Assembly: GCA_003640385.1 (NCBI GenBank) | Contig: RCAB01000237.1 | Span: forward strand, 32,319-96,318 | Direction: 5' to 3' | From: Setaria digitata | Lineage: Eukaryota > Nematoda > Chromadorea > Rhabditida > Setariidae | Length of the DNA: 64,000 bases | Shown here: positions 11,793-25,434 of the stretch, in pieces | Position numbering within the stretch: the stretch's first letter is position 1 | How the letters are laid out: every line of letters starts with the position of its first letter | Position numbers and translations under genes: made by a program | The notes under the pieces: model-generated | Told to the model about the DNA's origin: nothing | Database searches by the model: none | The model's input: only the letters and a program-made list of their open reading frames with translations

Positions 11793-14692
11793 ATTTTACT
11801 ATGTTGTGGAAAATTTCTTCCTGTCCTCCTCCACCTCCCCCGCTAGTTCAATGATTTAAATGATAGACTGAAAGCATCTTGTAGTTTTGGGATTCATTTT
11901 CAAACGATAGATTATTGGCCTGAAAATGAAATAAGACGGATTATTAATACATCAACTGAACGGGACGAGGAAAAAAAAAGGTGAAAAGTTGAAAATAGGA
12001 AGGGAAAGAAAGATGAAAGACAAGGAAGAGTAAGAGAAAGGGCTAAAAAAAAAATGTTGAAATAATTTGATGAGAAATGATCGGGAAAAAATAAATAAAC
12101 GAATAATGAGTATTAATGAGTGATAAGAAATCCATCCAGTAAAAGCACTAATTAACAATGACAAATTAATCACTGATATCTCATTGATATATGTACCTTA
12201 CTGTTAAGCATATTCATATGCCAAATGCTTCAAAACTTAAAATTCACTTATAAAACATGCAACTTACGGCATTAATTTCATTTACAAATGAAATTTTCTA
12301 AACTGAACATATGTTGTTTACATGAATATAAATCTATGTGTGTGTGTGTCTGTCTGGGTGTTTCGATGTGTGTACACACGGATACACACTTATGCTGATG
12401 ATAGCAGTGCGAATCACAATCATTGATAGTTGAAGTTGGGAAATATCAGCCATAGTTAGTGATAAGGAGATAAGGAAGGGGTGGAGGAAGAGATGAAAGT
12501 AGTAGTTTATGCTGGATGGTTGATTTATGAATACAATATTTCGGGAGAGAGAAGGATGGAAAAGAGAAATGGGAATGAAATATTTTAATAATATAATGGC
12601 ATTTAATTTCTTCATTTAATTATTGATTACTAAAAATTCTCACTGACTTTGTATTGTTTTCAAAGTTGAATATCTTGAAATGAAAAAAAATTTTTGTTCT
12701 ATTATTTTGATCATTTCCAATCTTTTTTTTTTTTTGTTTTTTCATCAATGAAGAAAATAATCACTTAATGTTATTTGTATAAAAGATAATTTTGACTTTG
12801 TTTTTTAAACAATTCATTTTCTCTTGTTTTATCCCACAGAAAAAAGAAGGCGAAGAAATAGGAATATAATAAGAAGAAATATTAATTAAAATCCTTTCTT
12901 TTCCATGTTTAACAGAAATAATCTTTATCATTCAGTAATGAAATACTTTAAGCATGCAAGAATAATTAGAAAACTAATACAGATGTTAAGCCACGGATAT
13001 AATATAATTCATTTTTGACATGAGCACTTAAGAAGTCTTCCTCATCTAATGAACGATAAAATTGGTTGAAATTAATTTGAGAAATATCGGAATAGCCAAA
13101 CTGATAATTCAACATAAAGGATTAGAATTAAAATTGGAATTGCACGAACATTTCTTTCTGCTGGTGCAAAGGAAAAATAGCAATTTCATTCTGTTTTCTC
13201 GTTTGGATAACAATTTTATTAATTATATCATGTTTAAACCCCAATCATATTCATTTCTTTCGTACTTGTTATATATCTTGAGCTGTTAAAATTTGAATGG
13301 AAAATTCAAAAATTTACACTTAAATTTGAAAAACAATGTTACATAGCGAATGATTCAATCTTTCAGAGGAGCATTAATTAAAGTGAAAATAAAAGATATC
13401 GATTATCGATTTTTGAAACAATTTCACGTAAAACTGTACGTGATTTGAAAAAAAAAAAAAAAAAAAAAAAGGAAGAAAATTTTCAATTTCATATCGAATG
13501 ATGAGAATGGATCTGAGGAAGTGTACGTACAACTATAAAATGAATTAGTTGGATATTTTTTACTGAAGAAAAAGATTTCTTCGATTTTTTTTTTCTCTTT
13601 CACTTTTCTCATAAGTATAACTTGTAGAAGAAATAAAAGACAATTTAAAATAAAAGAAGAAACTTTCCACTAGTTCAATTACCTTTCACATGTAATAATA
13701 ATTATATCATTTTTTCATTCCAACTGATAGTAAAATATGATAGAGTGATAAAGTTTTTTTTTTTTTTTCCTTAGAACTTTCTTTTTCTCTCTTTTAAATT
13801 TAAAATACGAAAAGAAAAAAAAAATGAAAATTGAATGAACGATTAAATAGAAATAGAAAAAGGCCAAAATTTCGATTAATTTTTGGAAATTCGTATGAGG
13901 AAAAAAAAAGTTAAGCTTATTTCCAATAAATAAGACAATTTTATTTAAGTAATACGTTAAGTAGAACTGTTATCATTTGTAATGAATCAGCAAATTACAT
14001 ACAATTCCCCAGTGTTTTTCAAAAAATTTCTCGTTTTTCCCAAATAAGAACGAAATTGTTGCTTTGGTGGTTTACTCGAAATGATATATCCCAAAAACAG
14101 GGAATATTCATTTGGGGAATTCCAGGAATAGTTTCGTTGTTGCGCATCATTTATTCCTAATAATTTCTCTTTTATCTGTAGAAAAATTCTTAGTCACACA
14201 GAAATAATGATGCAACATTAGATCTTTATTTGTCCCATTTATTTGTTCCAGTAAATTGGAGGGTAGAAAGAAAAAAGGGAAAATACATGAAAATTCCGTA
14301 CACTGGCTGTATCCGTCCGGATATCAGTCTTTCCGAATATGCTCTATATAGATTTCAGTCATCATTTACTAACTTAAATATACATCGATCCATTTATTTT
14401 TGCCATGCTAATTTTAGATTTAGAACTAATCAAATTAGATAAAGAAAAAAAAAAATAGAAGAACCAGTTAATGATGACTTTTTTCCGGCTACTGAGAATT
14501 AGCTTTAAATTTATTTCAATTCAGATAAACAAACACATTATCAAAAAACAAATCTATTTTAACGAAATTAAAATTTTCAACGGAGAAAGGATTTAGTAAT
14601 ATAATCAGTAAAATTGTTTCGCATGAATCAACGAAATTCGCCTAATTTATATGCTACTTTGTTTTCGTAAATGTAGGGGATAAGACTTTTAT

Positions 14693-14785
14693 AAAAAATA
14701 ATAACTAATAATAAAAATAATAACTAATAAAAATAATAACATAATAAAATAATAACTTTTATAAAAATGATCAAAATAATAACCT
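14693..14785. repeat. AT-rich minisatellite (AATAATAACTAATAAA-like units)
   Basis: Successive imperfect units built around ATAATAAC with AATA spacers. There is no coding potential. Confidence 0.7.
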
Positions 14786-17270
14786 TTAACTTGTCGATTC
14801 ATTTGATTACCTTATCAGTAATTGGTCCTCAATTCACTTAATCCATAAAATACACTTTACTGGCAATTGGTTGAGTACATCATAATCTATCATCGGACAT
14901 CAATTCTTAAAAATGTCATTTATCAACTAATCATTCCTATCATAGGCAACTGATAATAGTTTTCTGTTTAGCTGATAGTAGAACATAGTTTAGTTGCTGA
15001 AAACTAAAAAGAAAAAAATGAAATAAATTTAAAGCAATCAGTTTGTTCTTCAAATTTATCAGGAAAGAAAAAAGCTAATTAAAGATGTTAGCTGATTGAA
15101 ATGGAACTGCAATAGAACAATTTAAAAGAATGGAAAATGTAAAAGTCATGCACAGAATTGTACTTTTTTTTTTATTAAACAGAAGAAAAAATTGGGCATT
15201 TTTTATTTTTCTTTACAACTTTTTTCCTCCCTTTCCTTTCCTTTTATTTTTGCTGAAATTATTTCGAGAAAAAACAGAAAATAGAAAATTAGAAAAAAGT
15301 AAAATAAAATTAACTTAGTAAAACAAAAAGATTTTTTATTTTTTCTTTTTTAATACTTTTGCATTAGCCGAAAGTTTCGATTTTACTTCATTTCCAAATC
15401 TCATTCCAACAATTTTCCACTTTTCTTCTGGCCTCATTCTATCAGTTCATTCATATCTTTCAGTGTCCCATTCCCGAAGTATTTTCTCGAACAATAAAAT
15501 GCTAATCAGAGGGCATTTTGGGACAAAAAAGTTCTGTTTATTCTCTTCTCTTTCACTCTTTTCTCTTTTAACTGTTTTTTTTTTTTTTTTACTAAAATTA
15601 ATTCGCATCAAATTCTTGTTAAATTATTCATTGTGATTGAAGTTACTTAACAAATTTCAGTTCATAATTTTTCTTTTGCTTCATTTTTGCATTTTTTAGT
15701 ATCGTTTCATGCCCCTTTTCAGTTTCAATTACTTATTATTGGTAAATCAGTGCTAAAAAACTACATCTTTAGTTTAATTAGCCTTTTGAAACCAAGGAAA
15801 TTTTGGAAGTCAATCGCAGTTTTTACTTTTTTATTTTTTCATTTCTCAGTCACTGCAAGATTGTTTTGTTGTTAAAATTCTGAAATCTGAAATTAACTCA
15901 TAACTTTCTTTTAATTTATTACATAAAGAGCTTAAAATATGCAACACAGTTTAAACCTAATTCCATTTTTTTCCCCCTTAATTTTTTTTTTTTTCATTCA
16001 AAATTTCAGCAATTTTTTATTTCGTTAAATTGCCACCTGAAGATACGGCGGAAAAAAAAATTTACAAAAATTATTTACATATTTAGGCTATTTTTCAAAC
16101 AAAAATATAAGAAATTTTATGTTTTTAAGTCATAAATTACTACGGAAATTGATCAATATCAATTCCTAAAAATATTGGATTATTTTTCGCACTAACGATA
16201 ACAACCATTAGAACTTTGAAATAAAAATTTTCCTCAACATGCATTGTTTCTGGCTTTAAAAACAATAACTTGAGCTAATTTTTTTTTTTAAATAGCTCTT
16301 TCATATATATCATTTTAGAAATTGCTTTAGTGATGCTTTATTTGACTACTAAAAATTTCTTCCTTTTCTTTTGTATTTTTTTCAATATATTTTCATTTTG
16401 TAATAAATTTGAACAATAAAAAATTTAAAATAAAAAAAAAGAAAGGAAAAAAAAAAAAGAAGAGACAACAACTTTGAATGTACTAAATAGACCAATTGAA
16501 ACTTCAATGTGACATTCGCAGAACAGGAAGAAAAAAAAAATCATCTCATTTTCTTTTCCTTTCTTTAAATTCTTTTTAAAATTTTTTTTTTTTTTTAATC
16601 CTCAAAAAGGAGAAAGAGAAAAGCAAAGGCTATCAATTTTGAATTCATCAACTTTTTGCTCCCTTGGATGGTTGTTGAAATTGAAATTGCCAAATATCAT
16701 CGAAAGCAATTAACAAAAGGATCAGTCATATCATCAAGAATCATAAAAATACTCATTTTAAATAGAAATCTTTGATTTCTCTTCGTGATGATATTATGAT
16801 GTATTCATAATTTTACATCATTTCTACGTGTACTATAATTATTCTTGTTTAAACTAATAATCATAATTTTAATATTATCATTGCTAATTATATTTGCAAA
16901 TCACAATATTGTCTCAATATTAACATAATTTTCTATTTCTGTTATGTCGAGAAAAAACTTTTTTGTTTATAAACGATATTTGCAGTTTTTTTTTTCATCT
17001 TTTTTCTAGTCAAGTATATTGCATTAAGTAATCTCTTATCATCAAATTATCATACCGTAATAATCGGTACCATAATTGTTGAAGAAAACAACGATAAAAG
17101 AAAAAAAAAACAATGAAATGGTTAAATTTTGATGATATAAAAGGGTATTTTTTATAATCAAATATATTGAATAAATTTATTAGCCATTTATTCGTCAAAT
17201 TATTGCGCAATATTTGGCACACTTCATGCATAAACATTGGAACGTAAAAGAAACGCTAAAAAAGCAAAAC

Positions 17271-17850
17271 AATCAGACGTGCAACGCGGAAAAGTGAAAC
17301 AGCCAACGTATAATACTGAAACGTGAAATAATCATAATCAGACGTGCAACGCGGAAAAGTGAAACAGTCAACGTATAATACTGAAACGTGAAATAATCAT
17401 AATCAGACGTGCAACGCGGAAAAGTGAAACAGTCAACGTATAATACTGAAACGTGAAATAATCATAATCAGACGTGCAACGCGGAAAAGTGAAACAGTCA
17501 ACGTATAATACTGAAACGTGAAATAATCATAATCAGACGTGCAACGCGGAAAAGTGAAACAGTCAACGTATAATACTGAAACGTGAAATAATCATAATCA
17601 GACGTGCAACGCGGAAAAGTGAAACAGTCAATAATACTGAGACGTGAAATAACCATAATCAGACATGCAACGCGGAAAAGTGAAACAGTCAACGTATAAT
17701 ACTGAAACGTGAAATAACCACAATCAGACGTGCAACGCGGAAAAGTGAAACAGCCAACGTATAATACTGAAACGTGAAATAACCAAAATCAGACGTGCAA
17801 CGCGGAAAAGTGAAACAGCCAACGTATAATACTGAAACGTGAAATAACCA
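17271..17850. repeat. 65-bp minisatellite, nine copies
   Basis: Units start at 17271, 17336, 17401, 17466, 17531, 17596, 17657, 17722 and 17787. The period is 65 except for the sixth copy, which is 61 because it has lost four bases. Each unit carries AATCAGACGTGCAACGCGG, then AAAGTGAAACAG, then AACGTATAATACTGAAACG. Central copies are almost identical and the last three share AACCA where the others have AATCAT, so the array grew by stepwise duplication. The unit is more GC- and CpG-rich than its surroundings. Because 65 is not a multiple of 3, it cannot encode a peptide repeat. The sequence just before it (AACGTAAAAGAAACGC) looks like a decayed tenth unit. Confidence 0.95.
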
Positions 17851-19790
17851 AACATATAGCGATCTTGCATTATTATTGTGCTAAATTACGGAAAATAATA
17901 TATTATTTAAAACTAAAAAGTGATGAGGAAAGAATCAGTAAGTGAAGAATAGCAAAATATATCTATCTGTCGTGTTAAAACGGATTCAGATGAGACGTAA
18001 TGAAGCGTGGATGGACTGAAGCTTAATATAAGAAAGTTAGTTAGCCTATTTTTAGGATGAAAAAAAAAGTGTTAAGATGGAAATGAATGCTTAACATTTA
18101 TGATGCATTTTATCAAATATTTTACTAGCAATAATTGATCATTGAAATTTATCAAAAATTTCCATAAAAAAAAAAAAAAAAAAAAAAAACACAACAACAA
18201 ACATTAACTTCCTATTCACAACGAAAAGATTTAAACTTTATCCATCCACTTTTTTTTTTAAATACCTTGTTGATATTTGCGCCTGCAATTAAATTGTTCA
18301 TATGTTCACTTTCCGCCTTGCTTAATTATGCAATATTTTGTGCAAAGATTTCAATTCAACTTCCTCAAATAATAACATACAATTTATACACAGGTAATAG
18401 CAAAAAAAAAAAAAAGAAAAAAGAAAAAAGCAAGACGAGGAAAAAACTCGTTAATTTGCTGCTATTTAAATGATGTCCAAATTAAATTCGCACTTATTTT
18501 TAATTTTCTAGTCAACCATAAAACGAAGGAAAATAGCTATTTTTTTTTTTTTTTTAATTTCCATTATTTTAAAGGATCAAAGACGGTTTAGTGAAAATAA
18601 TTATAGTGAAATTGAAATATACACTGTATCCGTTTTATATGCATATGTATAAAAGACAGATATATATATTCTATAATAGACTAGAATATAGCAAGTTCCC
18701 AAAAGTTAGAACAGTTAGATTTTTGCGGCAAGTTTGCAAAAAGGACACGTCAGTTGAAATTCTGTAAGCTTGAAAAGAACCGAATCAGAGCTTATTCAAT
18801 TTAAGAAAAAAGAAAAAACAGTATGCAAAGGTAAACGCCATGAATAACAATTAGATTTTATAAACGGTACACTGAATTTAAATTCAAAATTAAAAATTAA
18901 ATTAATATTTTGTATGAAGACATTTAAACTGAATTTTAGGCAAAGTATCAAGTTGAAATTCGGAAATTGATTGATTAAAAATTCAGCTTGGCAAACTATT
19001 CCTGATTTCTGTTGCTAATTCACTTAAACAAAGAAGATTATTGTTTTGTTATAATTGCTAGATGTCTTTGTTTTTAAGTGAATAGAAGAAAAAAAAATAA
19101 TTTGGTCAAAAAGTGTAGTTGAATTTACCAAATCGCCCCATTCATTAAAGGCAGTAATGATTTATACACAATGCAAAGATAAAATTTTAAAATTATCAGA
19201 TCAAAAGAAAAAAAAAAAAAATTGTTCTCAATAATCGAAATAAATTTTGAAATTGAAATTCAAGAAATTATTAACCTGATTGAAAACAAAAACATTTTGA
19301 AACCGTAAATTAGCATTCATTATTAGCAGTATATCACGAAACATTTAAAGTAATATTTGTCAAACTCTTGCCATTTTACGCTAATATCTAGGCGAATTCA
19401 GTTCTCATTAATCGTTTCTAATTAAGCACTCCAAAACTGTCTTTTAATAAATTAAGCATTAATCTAAAGAAACAATTATGTAGTGACATATTTTTCATTC
19501 ATTATAATAATAAAGGAAATAATTTATGATAACAATTCCTCGTCATTTTGTAACACTACAATAATTAAGTAAATGAAATGCCTAGACACATCTGGATGAC
19601 GCGTCACTATATTTATTTATTTATTTCCAGTAAATGTATTTCAAATAAGTTATTTGTAATTTTGATCATTATTATTTTATGCAACTAAAAAATAAGAGAA
19701 TTTTGTTCGTACACTTAAAAAATTTCACAGAAAAAATGGACAGTTTAAAAATCTTTTGTAAAAGAATCTGTAATTCAGGAATTTCTTGAA

Positions 19791-19854
19791 CAAGAGTTTG
19801 TAAATTCCAATTATCTTTTCTTCAAGAGTTTGTAAATTCCAATTATCTTTTCTT
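19791..19854. repeat. 32-bp tandem duplication
   Basis: Two identical 32-base copies (19791-19822 and 19823-19854) beginning CAAGAGTTTGTAAATTCC. Confidence 0.85.
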
Positions 19855-22337
19855 CGGTGGCAAAAAAAAAGTGTTTTTATCTTAAAAAAAAAAAAAATTG
19901 TAGGAATTAAAAACAGACAAAAACAATTTCTTAATTAATTTATTTGTCGCTCATTCTTCCTTCTTCCTACTCTTTTTCTAATATCTTTTCCTTTCACTTT
20001 TGTACTTTTCATTTTATCCTTTTGTCTTTTCGTAACTTTTTCTTCTCGTTTAAAAATAAAAAATGGCCCATCAAAATATAGAGGAGAAATTTCCAAAAAA
20101 TTGCTTTTTTTTTTTTGTTTAACTGTCAAAATAAGATGAAAAGGATAGAAAAGATGGTGGCGCCAAATTGGATTAATATTTAAAAATTTCCAATTTTAAA
20201 TGTTTTTTTTTTCCTTAAATTATCATCCCTTTTAATTTTCAATGTTCTTTTCAACTATTTCAAAACTTCAAAACAGGAGGTACTGAAAGTGGAAGGACAA
20301 CTGTCGAAAAGAAATAAACTAAACTTTTGTTTTTTGTTTTTTTTTTTTTCCTCCTTTGCCTTTCTTTAAATGAATAAATTTTTCAATAAACAGAAAGAAA
20401 AACTCAATTGTTTAAGTATATATTTCTATTATCACTTAATTAAAATTACTTTATTTTATCAACGATTTTTCAATTATTTTCCATTACAAAGAAATGCAAT
20501 ACTTGATATATTCCATCTTCATTTCAATTAATTCTTTCCTTCCACTGTGCAATTTTATATACATATATATATATTTCTTTTTGTTTTTCCTCTTTTTTTT
20601 TTTCTCTAATTTTTTTTCCCCCAATTTACTAAGCTAAGCTGAAAATAATGAATGTATTTGTAATGAATGTGGTTAAAAAAAAAAACGAGGAGAAGAGCAG
20701 GAGCTGATTGAGAGAAAAGAGGTATGAGCTCGAGCTTTTCAGTTCAATCATCTTGGTCTGATTTTTTAGTATTATCGTGTATGGATGCAAACAAAACTAT
20801 ATGTTTTCAAGCTCATTTATTTTACGCTCGGTTTATATTTACTGAAATTAATTGAAATTTGAATAATGCTATGATGAGATTAATAAAGTAGGAAGTGTTA
20901 GGACAACACTGCTGACAAGATTTGAAAAAAAAAAAAAGGAAAAGTGAGTAATAATTGTTGATAAGATTTAAAAAAAAAAAAAAACTAGTGTAATGTTAAC
21001 TATATGATCAATTAAATTACTAAATCTTATTTGAAATAAGAAAACATTAAGCTATTAAGCTACTAGAAGAAATTAGAAAAAAAAAACTATCATTTAGAAG
21101 AAATAAAAATGAGCTAAAATAAAATTACGGAAGTCCGAAATAAGTATGCTTGTGATAAGATTAATAAGTTATTGTAAGATTACCTAATTTTGCTTAACAT
21201 TTCATTCATTTGAAACATAATTACCGTAATTAGTTACTTGCTTCTGTAACTTAAATTTTGGTCAGTATTCTTATTCCAATTCTAATATTATTAACAATTA
21301 TTAGCCGTGACAAGTGAATAAACGAGAAAATTATGATATTGTTTGTCTTCAAAATTTTTGTTTTGCGAATAATTCTCTTATTTCTGCATCAATTTTTTCT
21401 TTTTCTTCTCTCTTGCTTTAAACGGATTTTTTTTGATTCAGAAATTTAAGAAAAAAAAATAAAAATGATTTAAATTATTTCCAACACATTTGAAATAATC
21501 ACAGTGTGATTAATATTTATAAAAATTAATGAAGCGAAGGCATAAATAATAATTCACTTTTCAAAAAAGTTGTGATTAACTGACAAAAAAATTAGAATTC
21601 AATAGTCGAAATGGCTCATTAATTAACCTGAATAGATTCACAATTTACTAGTATTTGCCTAGCAAATAAGTTAGGATTTGACGCTTATTTGAAGAAGAAG
21701 AAGAAGGAAAAAAAGAGGATTGAAAATATGAAAATTAGTGAATTTTATATTTAGTAAATTTGTATTATTTTACTGTAACATCTGAAGCTTATGGCATAAT
21801 ATATTTTAAAACATTTACCATTATCATTTGAATCTTTTAAGCAATAATTTAATTAAAAAAGCAGAACAACAAAACTGGGTAAACAAATAAATGAATAATC
21901 ATACAATATTAAAATGATGAAGTTCTTAAATTGAATTATTTTGAAAAATTTTTTCCGAAATTTCACTTTCAAAAAATTTTAGATATTATCTTAAATGTAA
22001 GGAAATATATAAAAAATTAGTATTTGCATACACTTCAAGCAAAATTACCAAACAAACAATCCAATAGGTTTAGTGATGAATGTCAGTTAAATTTTTTAAT
22101 GTGTACCTTTTATTGTAATAAATTTTTAGTTGCTTTATTTTGCTCAATTAATTGCATTATTTTAACCAATGAACCAATATTTTTAACATACATTAAGATT
22201 TCTAATATTTCGTGAAGTAAATTAAATAGTCTTCATAGATTTCATTTTTTGATTGATTTTTTTTTTCCTAAAAAAATTTTTTAACGTACAGTTTACAACA
22301 CTTCAATCAGAACTACACCGAATATTTTATATTCAGA

Positions 22338-22362
22338 TACATATATATATAATAATAATAAT

Positions 22363-22407
<45 letters not shown>

Positions 22408-22418
22408 TATATATATAT
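22338..22418. repeat. TA dinucleotide microsatellite
   Basis: An 80-base tract of TA repeats broken by AATAATAAT and AAA interruptions. It gives a spurious Ile/Tyr ORF on the minus strand. Confidence 0.9.
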
Positions 22419-22707
22419 TTTAAATAGTTGATGCAGTAATTTATGCATTTTTGAAGATTCACTTAGAACAAAATTATAAAATGTGGAAAGAAAAGAGACC
22501 AATCATAACTCTCGAGAAAGCCTGCGAAATGTGGTGGTATCGAATTTTATTTAAACAAAACTTCCGCTTATTTTTCACACAGATTTCAATTGTTGTTTTC
22601 ACCTGTAATTAAAATGCTTTTTTTTAAGTCAAAAACAAAAAATAATAATTTTATGAAAATATTAAATTTATTCTCAATTTTTTTTTCGCATCATATTTTT
22701 ATCACTG

Positions 22708-22782
22708 TTATTTACAGTAATGAAAGTGATAAGATGATATGTAAATAACATATCAGATTATCGCTTTCATTACTGTAAATAA
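22708..22782. repeat. Long inverted repeat (hairpin), possible MITE
   Basis: Arms 22708-22732 and 22758-22782 are reverse complements over 25 bases with one mismatch. The space between them continues the symmetry (GATATG and CATATC), so the folded stem is longer, with a small AT-rich loop. Stem length and near-perfect pairing are well above what AT-rich noise gives. It could be a miniature inverted-repeat element or the template of a hairpin RNA. Confidence 0.7.
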
Positions 22783-23382
22783 TATTCATTTAATTTTACA
22801 GTTTTGTCACTCTCATTTCATTTTACATTTCATTTTATAGTTCTATTTTTTTTTTTTCCTTTTCAATTTAAATATCACATATCTAAGCTATTTGGCAGTT
22901 TTAGTATTTTTTTAGAATTTGCTGATCTATTAGTTTGTTTTCCATTAGCAATTGCTCTACGGAATTTTCAAACTTTCACTTTAATTTTTCTGTTTTAGTA
23001 TTTATTGCATAGCAAAAAAAGAAGAAAAAAAAGGGAAAAAATAGAATATAAAATAGAATAAAATAATAAAATAAAAAATAAAGAATAGGAAAAATGAGAT
23101 TAATCCAAAGTTTAGCAAAGAATAATCGTGAGGAATTCATTACGTGAAGTAATGAATACTTGGTATAAAAAATAGTGAAGAAATATTTTTCACAATTCAA
23201 AGTTTGGCAAATTAGTATATTCAAATTCAATTTAGTTACTATTAAATTAGTGATATTGTTTTAGGATAATATAATTGACCCCACATTGTATCCTTGCCCA
23301 AAACATATTGTTAGTCAAATTTTTCAATGTTTCCAACCATTGTTTTATTTTCATTTTCGTTTTATTTTAATGATTTTAGGAA

Positions 23383-25372
23383 ATGGGCCAACGGAACTCG
23401 ATCAACAACAAAAGTACCCAAGATGATGAGCCACACTCAACAGCTGGTTTTTTTTTACCTATTTTTTCTTTCAAGTTAGATTGTAGAAAAAGAAGAGTAT
23501 TTTTAACAAAATTTAACCACTGATCGCAATTTTTATTTGATTAAATTTACTATTTGGGATGCAGAATTACTAAAATAATAAAAATTTTTAATCACAAAAT
23601 GCATTACTAAATTTAATTTTCCCATAGAACTAATTTTTTCTTTTTGTAGTAAGTGGAAGTGATGCCAACGAAAATCAAGACGCAAAAAGTCCTGCAGTAA
23701 ATGCTAATTACAGGTGAGATAATTAGTATTTAAAAAACACCTGTTTTGGACAAAAAGATCTGTGTCTATTTTTACTTATTGATAGATTTGTTATCCATTC
23801 TCTTCTAGCTGCAATTGGTAGAAATTTTTTTGCTAAAAGTTTTTTAATTGAAAATGTGGTTAAGAATAAAATTCGGAAATTTAATCTGCAAAAATCGAAA
23901 AATTTTTGTAGTTTTCAATATTTCCAAAAAAAATATTTTTTTTTTCAGTCATAATTTTTAATAATTATAAAAATTTTCGATTTTGGCACCATCGCAATTT
24001 TTAAATTTTAAAAATAATAGTTGAATTGGAATAATTAATTCAGGTACTTAAAAGTTAAAAACAAAATAAATACTCTTCAGAGAAATAATTCGAAATTGCT
24101 TTGATAAGGCAAGTGATATTACGGCTGGAAGAATTCTAATGCGAATTAACCAACAGCGCTCAGATTTTAAGTATGAAATTGTTAATAATGAATAGTAATA
24201 AAAAATCCTTGCTTTTTTGTTTCCGCACGAGAGCTTTTCTTTTGCCTTGAAATTCATTAAATATTAAAACAATTATCTCTTATCATATCCAACTCGTTTT
24301 ACAAATAATAATTAATCGTTTGAAAACAATATGATTACTAGTAAAACTATTACTTTTAATCAATAACATAATTATTATTGCTGTCATAATTTTAAATTAA
24401 TTTAAATTTTCAGAGCATACAGAGATAATCTAACACAGGAACAACTTGAGTCATTAACCAATTTATTATCTGATTATCTATCATCTGTTATTGAAAATGT
24501 AGATGACGCTGAAAAGGTACAAATTATCAGAGTGATTTCATCATATCACTATCAGTATTTTTCCTCCTACAACCATAACACATTTTAACTGTATAAAAAC
24601 ATATCAAAGTGTAATTAATTGTTCCAAGAAACTTCCTTACCCATTTACTTTAGCTTCTTGAAGAAATTCCTAAATTGAACTTTGTCGATAGACAATAGTA
24701 AAAATAAAAATTTATTCTTTCATACTACATAAATTATACCATTTCAAGCACCAGTATAATAAAATAAAATCTCAAATAGAAAATCAAAAAATGAAGAATA
24801 TTTTTGCATTGGCGCTAATTTTTCATTTTAAAAAATTGTCATTTCAATTTCTAATTTAAACTTTTCTTCCATTTAAATTTGTTTTAATAAATTACAGGTG
24901 AAAGAGATTTCAATGCAGTATGGTTCAATGCATGTCAAACTAAGACTAAATGGCTTTAAACCTGATTTTTTTGCAACAATGGCTGATGCAATTGCAACTG
25001 AATGTTCATTTTTAAGCGAAACGGCTACCGTTCATGCGCCTACAAATACCTTTAAGGTTGATTTTGAATTATTTCAATCGCAAAATCGAGTTAAAATACA
25101 AAAGAATGATAAAAATTAATGACAGTTGATTAAAATTTTCTTGAATGAGGGAAAAAAGGAAAGACAAAGTAATAATACAAATAATTTCCGTTCCTCTTCA
25201 CCCTCTCACGTAAGTGCACGTCAAAATATATACATGATCTGGTGCATTTAGGACACATATTTAAATTTTTAGCCTCGCTTTACACTTTTAGAGAACGTAG
25301 AAATAAATGATTGTGTAGGAATAAATATCTGCAAGTTATTATATATGCTTTTATTATTGTCATTATTTATTA

Positions 25373-25434
<62 letters not shown>

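Larger units (their letters stand above)
10334..17270. other. Non-coding stretch with simple repeats and one balanced-composition island
   Basis: No gene could be assembled. The stretch holds an AAT-type microsatellite (about 11252-11430), a pyrimidine-rich CT tract (about 11480-11545), a GT/CA-rich patch (about 12340-12400) and an imperfect AATAATAACTAAT minisatellite (14693-14785). The segment 11560-11800 differs in composition from its surroundings and is listed separately. Other ORFs here are AT-rich noise. Confidence 0.55.
17851..23378. other. Non-coding stretch upstream of the globin gene
   Basis: No exon recognised on either strand. Contents are a 32-bp tandem duplication (19791-19854), a TA microsatellite (22338-22418), an imperfect hairpin (22708-22782) and many A/T homopolymers. 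The first globin exon starts at 23383 with its acceptor at 23379, so any promoter should lie in this stretch; I see no distinctive core element. Confidence 0.55.

Noticed and set aside
17498..17692. 64-codon minus ORF inside the 65-bp minisatellite
   Set aside because: The repeat period is not a multiple of three; the ORF only exists because of the 4-base loss in copy six.
22293..22502. Ile/Tyr-rich minus ORF
   Set aside because: It translates the TA microsatellite.
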